A DNA stretch of 12,220 nt from CALHVX01 sp038757945 (GTDB lineage: Bacteria > Pseudomonadota > Gammaproteobacteria > Pseudomonadales > Azotimanducaceae). A program made the position numbers and the translations under genes. Positions 1 through 6,707 of this stretch are shown here, piece after piece. Below the pieces are notes generated by a model. That model was not told the DNA's origin. It was given only the letters and a program-made list of their open reading frames with translations, and did no database searches. Every line of letters begins with the position of its first letter. Position 1 is the stretch's first letter. The DNA is taken from the NCBI GenBank assembly GCA_038757945.1, contig JBCDGJ010000151.1, positions 1 to 12,220 of the forward strand, given 5' to 3'.

Positions 1-103
1 ACGGAGCTTGCGCAGTGCCCTCACGGGGTACCCACCGGGGAACCCGGCAGAACCATAGCCAGCGCCTGCGATCTGTCGGCGGCCCAACCTGGAGACCACG
101 CTC

Positions 104-799
104 ATGTCCGAATCCAACACCGAGTACCGCCAGCAGCGGTTTGCCGCGCCCCCGGGCGCGACCGAACTGATCCTGATCCGGCATGGCGAATCACGCGCGG
201 CAAGCCCTGACGCCCCGTTCCCGCTGGTTGATGGTCAGGGCGACCCGGAGCTGCATGCGAACGGCCACGCCCAGGCACTACGGGTCGCCGACCGGCTTAA
301 GCCGGAGCCGATCAGCGCGATCTACGTCACTAACCTGCAGCGCACGGCACAAACCGCTGCACCGCTCAGCGAGCAGCTGGGGCTCGAGCCCCGGGTCGAG
401 CCGGACCTGCGGGAAGTGCACCTGGGCGACTGGGAAGGCGGTCTGTTCCGGATCAAAGCCGCACAGCAGGATCCGGTCTATCTCAGGATGCATGAACAGG
501 AACGGTGGGATGTCATCCCCGGCGCGGAGTCGCACGACGCCCTCACCAATCGAATCCAGCCCGCGTTGCTGCGGATAGCCCACCGCCATCCCGATGAGTG
601 CGTTGCGGCAGTCGTCCACGGTGGCGTTATCGCCCACATCCTGGCGCTGGCGGCAGCGGCGCGTCCCTTTGCCTTCATGGGCGCGGAGAACGGCTCCATC
701 AGCCGGCTGATTCTTCACGAGCAGCGCATGCTCGTGCGCGGATTCAACGACGTCGCCCACCTCTCCGATCTGGCATCGGGCTCACAGGGCCTGAGCTGA
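104..799 (+). CDS. Histidine phosphatase family protein (phosphoglycerate mutase-like)
   Basis: A 231-residue member of the histidine phosphatase (branch 1, PGAM-like) superfamily, which forms a phosphohistidine intermediate to hydrolyse phosphomonoesters. The signature LIRHGES places the nucleophile His at residue 27 with Arg26 beside it. Other pocket residues visible are Arg80 in NLQRTAQTA, the acid/base candidate Glu104 in REVHLGDWEG, and the second His at 172 in VVHGG. The length is normal and there is no signal peptide, so it is probably cytoplasmic. The ATG is preceded by GGAG at 91-94 with 9 nt spacing. The next gene starts directly after the stop codon, so the two are probably co-transcribed. 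The substrate is not predictable: the family includes sugar-phosphate, nucleotide and protein phosphatases. Acyl-CoA dehydrogenases nearby make a role in acyl-CoA catabolism possible, but this is inference. Confidence 0.93.
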   Translation: MSESNTEYRQQRFAAPPGATELILIRHGESRAASPDAPFPLVDGQGDPELHANGHAQALRVADRLKPEPISAIYVTNLQRTAQTAAPLSEQLGLEPRVEPDLREVHLGDWEGGLFRIKAAQQDPVYLRMHEQERWDVIPGAESHDALTNRIQPALLRIAHRHPDECVAAVVHGGVIAHILALAAAARPFAFMGAENGSISRLILHEQRMLVRGFNDVAHLSDLASGSQGLS

Positions 800-1453
800 G
801 TGGCACGGCAGAAGAAAACGCCGGCCCGCGGCAAGCCGGCCGGCGGGCAGCGCTCGTCGGCTGCACCAGCCGGCAGCGAGCGCCCAGCGCTTGATGCCAT
901 TGGCAGCGGCACCGACCTCAAGCGCTGGTACTGGCTGAAAGCGGAGCTCGAGACCTTTGCCAGAGCCAACGGACTGCCCGCCGCTGGCCAGAAACCGGAG
1001 CTGACCGAACGCATTGCGCACTGGTTGGACACCGGTGAGGTTCGCCGACCGACGCGTCGCCGGGCAGAATCCAGCTTCGACTGGGCGAAGGACGTGCTGA
1101 CGCCCACCACGCCGATCACCGATAGCTATCGCAACACGCGCAACGTACGTGAGTTCATGGAACAGCATGCCGGAGCGCGCTTTCGCTTCAGCAACGAATT
1201 CATGGCCTGGATGCGTAACAATACGGGCCGCCCGCTCAGCGCTGCGGTCGACTTCTGGCGGGACCTGGACCACCGCAAACGCAATGACGGCTACCGCGAG
1301 CAGTCCTTGCCGCAGAACCAGTACGCGCAGTTCAGCCGAGCGGTCAGCCAGGCGCGCCCGGGAATCAGTGCCAGGGAGCTACGCCGTCTGTGGCAGATCA
1401 AGCGCAGCGGACCGGCGCCGCATACCTATCGGCCGGGGGACGAATACCTCTGA
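800..1453 (+). CDS. SAP domain / DUF6434-type protein
   Basis: A 217-residue basic protein that starts with GTG immediately after the TGA of the upstream phosphatase, implying translational coupling. Residues 1-30 are a low-complexity Lys/Arg/Ala/Gly-rich tail, as often seen in nucleic-acid binding proteins. Residues about 40-77 (LKRWYWLKAELETF, then GLPAAGQKPELTERI) match a SAP-like helix-extended-helix DNA-binding motif. The segment from about residue 92 (FDWAKDVLTPTTPITDSYRN and then NVREF) resembles the DUF6434 domain that commonly follows SAP in small bacterial proteins. The C-terminal half (SNEFMAWMRN, DFWRDL) continues that architecture and is rich in Arg and aromatic residues. The molecular role is unknown; DNA or chromatin binding is inferred from the SAP motif and charge only. 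It converges on the acyl-CoA dehydrogenase that ends at 1505. Confidence 0.85.
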   Translation: MARQKKTPARGKPAGGQRSSAAPAGSERPALDAIGSGTDLKRWYWLKAELETFARANGLPAAGQKPELTERIAHWLDTGEVRRPTRRRAESSFDWAKDVLTPTTPITDSYRNTRNVREFMEQHAGARFRFSNEFMAWMRNNTGRPLSAAVDFWRDLDHRKRNDGYREQSLPQNQYAQFSRAVSQARPGISARELRRLWQIKRSGPAPHTYRPGDEYL

Positions 1454-1461
1454 TCGAGCCC

Positions 1462-1487
1462 GGCCGCACAGCGTGACCTGCGCGGCC
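1462..1487. terminator. Weak hairpin between convergent genes
   Basis: GGCCGC at 1462-1467 can pair with GCGGCC at 1482-1487 across a 14-nt loop, in the 51-bp gap between two convergent genes. No T-run follows on either strand, so it is not a canonical intrinsic terminator. Its position suits a bidirectional transcript end, but chance pairing is common in DNA this GC-rich. Confidence 0.2.
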
Positions 1488-1504
1488 CCGGACCACAGCC
1501 GCCC

Positions 1505-2695
1505 TCAGTAAGAGCGCGGCATCCCCAGCACGTGTTCGCCAATGAAGCTCAGAATCAGGTTGGTCGAGATTGGCGCAATCTGGTACAGGCGGGTTTCACG
1601 GAACTTGCGTTCGATGTGGTATTCCTTCGCAAACGCAAATCCACCATGGGTCTGCATGCAGACATCACCGGCCTTCCAGGAGGCCTCTGAAGCCAGCATC
1701 TTCGCCATATTGGCTTCCGCCCCGCAGGGCTCACCGGCGTCAAACAGCCGTGCAGCCTTCTCGACCATCAGCCACGCGGCTTCGGTCTCCGCGTAGCTGC
1801 GGGCTATGGGAAACTGGACGCCCTGGTTCTGACCGATCGGACGATCAAAGACGATACGCTCGTTGGCATAGGCGGTCGCCTTATCCACGAAGTAGCGGCC
1901 GTCCCCGACACATTCGGCCGCGATCAGAATCCGCTCGGCGTTCATGCCGTCGAGGATGACCTTGAAGCCTTTGCCTTCGACGCCGAGCAGGCTGTCTGCG
2001 GGCAGATACAGGTCGTCAAAGAACAGCTCGCAGCTGTGATGATTGATCATCGACTCGATGGGCTTGATCGTCAGCCCGTTACCCTCCGCCGCCTTCACAT
2101 CGACGATGAACGCGGACAGGCCATCGGTTTTCTTCTGCACCTGATCAAGGGGCGTGGTCCGCGCGAGCAGCACCATGATGTCCGAATGCTCGATGCGGCT
2201 GATCCAGACTTTCTGGCCATTAACGCGATAGCCATCACCGTCTTTGCGCGCCTGCGTCTTGAGGCTGGTGGTATTGGTACCCGTCGTCGGCTCCGTGACG
2301 CCGAAGCTCTGCAGCCGCAGCTCGCCGGCAGCGATCTTTGGCAGGTAGTGCGCCTTCTGCGCCTCGCTGCCGTGGCGCAGCACCGAGCCCATGACGTACA
2401 TCTGCGCGTGGCAGGCCCCCGCATGGGCGCCGGCCCGGCAGATTTCCTCCATGACCACCGAACCTTCGAGGACGCCGAGGCCCGCCCCCCCGTACTCCTC
2501 GGGAATGAGCACGGTCAGAAAGCCCGACGTGGTCAGCTCCTGAACGAACTCCGTCGGGTAACCGCGGGTCCGGTCGAGCTCGAGCCAGTAGTCCTCGCCG
2601 TAGTTGGCACAGAGCTGACGTACGGACTGGCGGATTTCTTCCAGGTCAGCGGCCGTCGACTTGGGTCCGGCCACTTCCATCGGGTTTGCACTCAT
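1505..2695 (-). CDS. Acyl-CoA dehydrogenase with IVD/LCAD-type catalytic Glu position
   Basis: A 396-residue flavoprotein of the acyl-CoA dehydrogenase family, which introduces a C2-C3 double bond into acyl-CoAs and passes electrons to ETF. The usual order is present: an N-terminal helical domain, the FAD/substrate segment FGVTEPTTGTNTTSLKTQA (about 131-149) with WISR after it, and the C-terminal helical domain with QTHGGFAFAKEYHIER (about 348-363). The MCAD-type catalytic Glu (YEG motif) is absent: the equivalent stretch reads YQIAPISTN (371-379). A Glu at residue 254 (MNAER) aligns with the catalytic Glu of isovaleryl-CoA and long-chain dehydrogenases, so the enzyme is probably active with the base on the other helix. 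AGGAGG at 2703-2708 sits 7 nt before the ATG. It follows the nitroreductase on the same strand after 59 nt, probably as an operon. The substrate is unknown. Confidence 0.93.
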   Translation of the reverse strand: MSANPMEVAGPKSTAADLEEIRQSVRQLCANYGEDYWLELDRTRGYPTEFVQELTTSGFLTVLIPEEYGGAGLGVLEGSVVMEEICRAGAHAGACHAQMYVMGSVLRHGSEAQKAHYLPKIAAGELRLQSFGVTEPTTGTNTTSLKTQARKDGDGYRVNGQKVWISRIEHSDIMVLLARTTPLDQVQKKTDGLSAFIVDVKAAEGNGLTIKPIESMINHHSCELFFDDLYLPADSLLGVEGKGFKVILDGMNAERILIAAECVGDGRYFVDKATAYANERIVFDRPIGQNQGVQFPIARSYAETEAAWLMVEKAARLFDAGEPCGAEANMAKMLASEASWKAGDVCMQTHGGFAFAKEYHIERKFRETRLYQIAPISTNLILSFIGEHVLGMPRSY

Positions 2696-2736
2696 CGGTC
2701 TGCCTCCTGATTTCGCGCCGCATTATGCCGAATATG

Positions 2737-2754
2737 ATCCCTGCACGCAGGGAT
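2737..2754 (-). terminator. Perfect 8-bp inverted repeat just after the nitroreductase stop
   Basis: ATCCCTGC and GCAGGGAT form a perfect inverted repeat separated by 2 nt, realistically a 7-bp stem with a 4-nt loop. It abuts the nitroreductase stop codon. No U-tract follows in the transcribed direction, so it may be an mRNA-stabilising or attenuating hairpin before the downstream acyl-CoA dehydrogenase gene rather than a full terminator. Confidence 0.35.
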
Positions 2755-3414
2755 TCAGGCGGTAACGAAAGTGGCGAACTCGGCCAGCGGCAAGCGCTCC
2801 GAGACGAGTTCGTTGACCGGCGCTGCCGGGTCCCGGTAACCGATTGCCATTCCGCAGAAGAGAATCCAGTCCGGATCCGGGTCGAAGAAGCTGCCCACAG
2901 CCGTTGGTCGCGTCGACCAGGCTTCCTGCGCGCAGGTGTCGAGCCCGGCTTCCCGGGCCAGCAGCATCACGGTCTGCAGGTACATGCCGAGGTCCGACCA
3001 CTGAGGCGGTCCCATCTGCCGGTCCACATAGCAGAATAGCGCTGCCGGGGCGTCGAAAAACTGGTAGTTGCGCGCCAGATGCTTCAGCCGTGACGGCTTG
3101 TCTTCGCGTGGAATACCGAGCAGCCCGTACATGTCCTCGCCAACCTTGAAGCGCGCCGTGCGATAGGGTTCCTTCAGATCTTTCGGGTACACCGCGTAGG
3201 CCGGCTGCTCCATCGGCGGCTGGGTCTGAAGATGCGCGCGGAACCGCTCCATACCGGCGCCGTTCAGCACGAACAGTCGCCAGGGTTGCAGGTTGCCGCC
3301 AGAGGGCGCCCGCGCCGCCCGCTCGAGCACGGTGCGCAGCGTGGCGTCGGCAATCGGTTGATCGGTAAAGGCTCGGATGGACCGGCGGCTATCCACCGCA
3401 TCACTGACATTCAC
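2755..3414 (-). CDS. Nitroreductase family FMN oxidoreductase
   Basis: A 219-residue nitroreductase-family flavoprotein; members use FMN and NAD(P)H to reduce nitro, quinone or enone-type substrates, usually as cytoplasmic dimers. Visible hallmarks are the N-terminal FMN-phosphate motif SRRSIRAF, then APSGGNLQPW, the mid segment QWSDLGMYLQTVMLLA, QEAW, and the C-terminal GMAIGYRDP that closes the flavin site. The GTG start at 3414 is chosen over a GTG 9 nt upstream because GAGGAG lies 8 nt before it; for the upstream codon the Shine-Dalgarno would directly abut the start. The resulting N-terminus MNVSDAVDSRRSIR is typical of the family. It is the first gene of a likely two-gene unit with the downstream acyl-CoA dehydrogenase and is divergent from mscS across only 73 bp. 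The real substrate cannot be inferred. Confidence 0.93.
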   Translation of the reverse strand: MNVSDAVDSRRSIRAFTDQPIADATLRTVLERAARAPSGGNLQPWRLFVLNGAGMERFRAHLQTQPPMEQPAYAVYPKDLKEPYRTARFKVGEDMYGLLGIPREDKPSRLKHLARNYQFFDAPAALFCYVDRQMGPPQWSDLGMYLQTVMLLAREAGLDTCAQEAWSTRPTAVGSFFDPDPDWILFCGMAIGYRDPAAPVNELVSERLPLAEFATFVTA

Positions 3415-3487
3415 AGGCTGCACTCCTCGTCTAGAATGGGCATGGTTCGCTTCGTAACCGTCAATCTTCGCATACAGGAGACCCCCA

Positions 3488-4354
3488 TTGGATTTCTTCG
3501 CCTCCCTCTTTGACCAGCTGTCCCCGGAACAGCTGCGCGGCTACTACGACACCGGCGCCGAGCTGCTGATCACCTGGACCCCAAAGGTCGTCGGCGCGCT
3601 GCTGGTGCTGATCGTTGGCTGGTGGGTCGTCGCACGAATCACCAGTGTGATCACGCGGCTGATCAGCCACACCACCGATGACGAAACCCTGCAGCGCTTC
3701 GTGCGCAGCCTGGTCTCCATGCTGCTGAAGGCAATGCTGCTCATTGCCGTGGCGGACATGGTCGGTATCGCGACCACATCCTTCGTCGCCCTCATCGGTG
3801 CTGCCGGTCTGGCGGTTGGCCTGGCGCTGCAGGGCAGCCTTGCAAACTTCGCGGGTGGCGTACTGATACTGCTGTTCCGTCCGTTCAAGGTCGGTGACTT
3901 CATCGAGGCCCAGGGCGTGATGGGCACGGTGCAAGGAATCCAGATCTTCTCGACCATCCTCAACACGCCGGACAATAAGCGGATCATCATTCCGAACGGT
4001 GCGCTTTCCAACGACAACATCACCAACTTCTCGGCGGAGGACACCCGTCGCGTTGATATGACCTTCGGTATCGGCTATGAGGACGATCTACGCGCCGCCA
4101 AAGCGCTGTTGGAAACGATCGTCGGCGAAGACTCGCGCATTCTGGGGGACCCGGCACCGTTCGTTGCCGTGGCAGAGCTGGCGGACAACTCGGTGAACTT
4201 CGTGGTTCGGGTCTGGGTGCGCAGCGGGGACTACTGGCCCGTGCACTTCCACCTGCTGGAGACCGTCAAGCTGCGCTTCGACGAAGCCGGCATCTCTATT
4301 CCGTTCCCGCAGCAGGATGTACACGTTAAGGGGCTGCCATCGCAGGCAGCCTGA
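3488..4354 (+). CDS. mscS: Small-conductance mechanosensitive channel MscS
   Basis: A 288-residue inner-membrane channel, close in length and sequence pattern to E. coli MscS (286 aa), which opens under membrane tension to release solutes on hypo-osmotic shock. Hydrophobic helices lie at about 33-55 (TM1), 70-92 (TM2) and 97-130 (TM3). TM3 carries the pore motif GAAGLAVGLALQGS; Leu108 and Leu112 correspond to the pore-constricting leucines of E. coli, and Gln115-Gly116 to the hinge. The beta domain follows (RPFKVGDFIE, QIFSTILNT, IIIPNG, NFS), then the C-terminal alpha/beta domain (FVVRVWVRSGDYW, FDEAGISIPFPQQDVHV). Translation starts at TTG, supported by AGGAG at 3476-3480 with 7 nt spacing; no ATG lies nearby in frame. 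It appears monocistronic and functionally unrelated to its metabolic neighbours. Confidence 0.96.
   Translation: MDFFASLFDQLSPEQLRGYYDTGAELLITWTPKVVGALLVLIVGWWVVARITSVITRLISHTTDDETLQRFVRSLVSMLLKAMLLIAVADMVGIATTSFVALIGAAGLAVGLALQGSLANFAGGVLILLFRPFKVGDFIEAQGVMGTVQGIQIFSTILNTPDNKRIIIPNGALSNDNITNFSAEDTRRVDMTFGIGYEDDLRAAKALLETIVGEDSRILGDPAPFVAVAELADNSVNFVVRVWVRSGDYWPVHFHLLETVKLRFDEAGISIPFPQQDVHVKGLPSQAA
4332..4351 (+). terminator. Hairpin overlapping the end of mscS
   Basis: GGCTGCC (4332-4338) and GGCAGCC (4345-4351) form a 7-bp stem with a 6-nt loop, ending at the base before the mscS stop codon. A second GC-rich dyad follows (CGCCGG at 4357-4362 with CCGGCG at 4379-4384). There is no T-tract. 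Together they may act as a structured 3' end for mscS and for the convergent gene ending at 4418. Confidence 0.3.
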
Positions 4355-4417
4355 AGCGCCGGGAAGCGCGGCTCGCCACCGGCGTTGGGCCGCTGCTGCA
4401 GAGGATTGCCGCTGGCG

Positions 4418-5191
4418 TCAGCTGCGAAAGCTCGGATCAGCCCGATCCAGCTTGCGCAGCAACGGCGCCCAGGCCAATCCCTTGATGTCCCCCTGGAACA
4501 GCAGCTTGCTCTGCTCCGCTGCTTTTTCCGCGGAGCCCTGCGGCGCCATGTTCAGGTCAGTGCCGCCGGCCATCGCGCGAATCTGCATGGTGCAGGCACG
4601 CTCGAGGTAGTACATCGCCAGAAAACAGCTTTCCGCGTTGTGACCAACGGTGAGCGTGCCGTGGTTGCGGAGCAGCATGAACTGCTTATCGCCGAGGTCG
4701 CTGATGATGCGCTCGCGCTCGTCGTGATCCAGCGCAATGCCTTCGTAGTCATGATAGGCAATCTCGCCCAGCTGCATGGCGTGCTGGGTGATCGGCAGCA
4801 GGCCACAGGCCTGGGCGCTCACCGCCGAGCCGTCGTCGGAGTGCAGGTGCATCACGAACATCGCGTCTTCGCGGGCCATGTGTACAGCCGAGTGAATCGT
4901 GAAGCCGGCGGGATTGATGTTGTACGGGCTGTCCATGACTTTGTTGCCATCGGCATCCACCTTCACCAGGCTCGATGCGGTCACTTCCTCGAACATCATC
5001 CCGTAGGGGTTGAGCAGGAAGTGATGTTCCGGCCCGGGCACCCGGGCGGAGAGATGGGTAAACACCAGATCGTCCCATCCGTACTGAGCAACGAGGCGAT
5101 ACATCGCCGCAAGATCAACACGCACCTGCCATTCAGCATCGCTGACCTGATCGCGAACGTTGTGAAACGCGGCTTCGGGGTTTGCGGCCAT
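4418..5191 (-). CDS. Class II aldolase/adducin family protein
   Basis: A 257-residue protein of the class II aldolase/adducin N-terminal domain family. Bacterial members are zinc-dependent sugar-phosphate aldolases, epimerases, dehydratases or proteins of unknown reaction. The fold signatures are YGWDDLVFTHLSARVPG (about 37-53), the zinc ligand pair His115 and His117 in VMHLHS, and the third His177 in LLRNHGTLTVG. The Glu that fuculose-phosphate aldolases use as acid/base in the segment before the HxH pair is not seen; the region reads PAGFTIHSAVHMARED, as in adducin-like members. Zinc binding therefore looks intact, but classical aldolase chemistry is doubtful. GAGGAG at 5198-5203 lies 6 nt before the ATG. 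It converges with mscS and is divergent from the acyl-CoA dehydrogenase at 5539. The substrate is unknown. Confidence 0.92.
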   Translation of the reverse strand: MAANPEAAFHNVRDQVSDAEWQVRVDLAAMYRLVAQYGWDDLVFTHLSARVPGPEHHFLLNPYGMMFEEVTASSLVKVDADGNKVMDSPYNINPAGFTIHSAVHMAREDAMFVMHLHSDDGSAVSAQACGLLPITQHAMQLGEIAYHDYEGIALDHDERERIISDLGDKQFMLLRNHGTLTVGHNAESCFLAMYYLERACTMQIRAMAGGTDLNMAPQGSAEKAAEQSKLLFQGDIKGLAWAPLLRKLDRADPSFRS

Positions 5192-5538
5192 GATTGTCTC
5201 CTCTCTCCTCTGGACTTGCGTCCGCTATGACTGTCGTCGTCGGTCTTGCTGTTGTGATCTTTCGATTCTGTGCCGTCGTTCCGGGGCGATTCGCAGCTGA
5301 ACGGGGTGTCATGAGCTTCGTCGGCGGAACCTGGCGCCCGGCCGGCTCCAGAGGAGTCCCGGGTACCCAGGAATCAGACCCTAGCGCTCAGCCTCGCGCC
5401 GGGCAAGAGAAGCGGAACCGCCAGCAAGAACCTGGGGCCGCCAGCCCTGCTGCGACGGCCTGGCCGCTTCAGATTCGACAGCTGAGACAATTCGAGCGAT
5501 CCTAGCGTCCTCGCTTATTGGCAGCCCCAGGAGGGACA
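5192..5538. other. 347-bp divergent intergenic region
   Basis: This is the longest gap in the high-GC half, between divergent aldolase-like and acyl-CoA dehydrogenase genes, so it should hold both promoters. I see Shine-Dalgarno sequences at each end (GAGGAG at 5198-5203 for -, AGGAGG at 5529-5534 for +) but no convincing -35/-10 pair, tRNA or long inverted repeat. The open frame at 5194-5505 has no family resemblance, looks compositionally random, and is not considered a gene. A regulator operator could be here, but none is evident. Confidence 0.5.
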
Positions 5539-6705
5539 GTGGATTTCGCACTTGCCGAAGAGCACCAGATGCTCAAAGACATGGTTGCGCGCTTCGTCCG
5601 TGAAGAACTCTTGCCGCTCGAAGCGGCCGTGATGGAACGGAACGCGGCCGGCGGCGGCGCCTATCTCACGCCGGAGGAACAGGCACCGCTGGACAAGAAG
5701 ACCGGAGAGCTTGGCCTCTGGGGCCTGGATGCGCCAGAGGAAGTCGGCGGTTCCGACCTGCCGTTTGTGGCGCTCCTCGGCGTCAACATCGAGATGGGCA
5801 GAACGGTGACGCCGTACACTCTGCCCCCGGACTCGCCTAACCTGCGCATGCTGATGGCCGCCGCCAACGAAGACCAGCGCAAGCGCTACCTGGCGCCGTA
5901 TGTCAGCGAGGGCCTGGTTTCAGCAATCGGCATCTCCGAGCCCGGCGCGGGATCCGACCCCGCCGGCATGAAAACCCAGGCCAGACGCGATGGCGACGAC
6001 TGGGTCCTGAACGGCCGCAAGATCTGGATCAGCCGGGCAGCCGATTCCGACTTCACGCTGACCATGGCGCTTACGGACAAAGAAAAAGGCGCTCGCGGCG
6101 GCATGAGCGCCTTTATCATCGATAAGGGCACACCGGGCTTCAACATCCTGCGCAAGATCCCGATGATCGATGGCACCTTCACCTACGAGATTGCCCTCGA
6201 GGACTGTCGGGTGCCGGCCGCCAACCTGCTCGGCGAAGAAGGTAAAGGGTTTACACCGATGCAGGTGCGACTCTCGACCCGACGCCTGGAAATGGTCGCC
6301 TGGGCCATCGGCATGGCCGAGCGGGCGCTCGAAATGCTCATAGAATACGCACCACAGCGCACGACCTTTGGCGATACGCTGGCGAACCGGCAGACCATTC
6401 AGAACTGGGTTTCCGACGCAGCAGCCAAGATCCGCGCATCCAAGCTCATGGCGTATGAAACCGCCTGGAAGCAGGACCAGGACATGAATGCCCGGACCGA
6501 CTTCTCGATGGCCAAGTTCTTCGCGATCGAAAGCGCCTATGAGATTGTCGACCACGTGATGCAGGCTTTCGGAGCCATGGGCATGACCAAGGAACTGCCG
6601 CTGTTCATGATGTCCTCCAAGCTGCGCACGATGCGCATCTACGACGGCCCATCGGAAATCCACCGCTGGGTTGTTGCCCGCGATCTGCTCGGCTTGAAGC
6701 GCTGA
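5539..6705 (+). CDS. Acyl-CoA dehydrogenase, ACAD10/11-like
   Basis: A 388-residue acyl-CoA dehydrogenase that oxidises an acyl-CoA at the alpha-beta bond with FAD and ETF. The N-terminus MDFALAEEHQMLKDMV is typical of the family. It is followed by the FAD-contact segment GISEPGAGSDPAGMKTQA, WISRAADSD, the domain-3 stretch FGDTLANRQTIQNW, and FGAMGMTKELPLFMM. The active-site loop reads RIYDGPSEIHRW, with Asp369 (numbering from this start) at the catalytic carboxylate position, a variant typical of ACAD10/11-like enzymes. The GTG at 5539 is preferred over an in-frame TTG at 5518, because AGGAGG at 5529-5534 precedes it and the family N-terminus begins there; the 4-nt spacing is short. The next gene begins 2 nt after the stop. 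ACAD10/11-type enzymes often act with kinase-like phosphotransferases on hydroxyacyl substrates, but none is in view. The substrate is not assignable. Confidence 0.94.
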   Translation: MDFALAEEHQMLKDMVARFVREELLPLEAAVMERNAAGGGAYLTPEEQAPLDKKTGELGLWGLDAPEEVGGSDLPFVALLGVNIEMGRTVTPYTLPPDSPNLRMLMAAANEDQRKRYLAPYVSEGLVSAIGISEPGAGSDPAGMKTQARRDGDDWVLNGRKIWISRAADSDFTLTMALTDKEKGARGGMSAFIIDKGTPGFNILRKIPMIDGTFTYEIALEDCRVPAANLLGEEGKGFTPMQVRLSTRRLEMVAWAIGMAERALEMLIEYAPQRTTFGDTLANRQTIQNWVSDAAAKIRASKLMAYETAWKQDQDMNARTDFSMAKFFAIESAYEIVDHVMQAFGAMGMTKELPLFMMSSKLRTMRIYDGPSEIHRWVVARDLLGLKR

Positions 6706-6707
6706 GC

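Noticed and set aside
1..58. Possible C-terminal end of an upstream + strand gene (frame ending at TAG 56-58)
   Set aside because: Only 18 codons are visible, with no recognisable motif; nothing distinguishes it from non-coding DNA.
2036..2710. 224-codon open frame on +
   Set aside because: It lies wholly antisense to the acyl-CoA dehydrogenase, is rich in Arg/His/Leu from reverse-complement codons, and has no family signature.
4385..5230. 281-codon open frame on +
   Set aside because: It is antisense to the class II aldolase-like gene, which has clear zinc-site motifs and a strong ribosome binding site; typical GC-rich shadow.
5341..5375. Palindromic GGGTACCC and neighbouring partial repeats as an operator
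   Set aside because: An 8-bp palindrome is expected by chance in GC-rich DNA, and no regulator gene or second copy was seen nearby.
5194..5505. 103-codon open frame on + in the divergent intergenic region
   Set aside because: Low-complexity Arg/Pro/Gln/Ala content, no Shine-Dalgarno, no motif, and it occupies the expected promoter region of two divergent genes.
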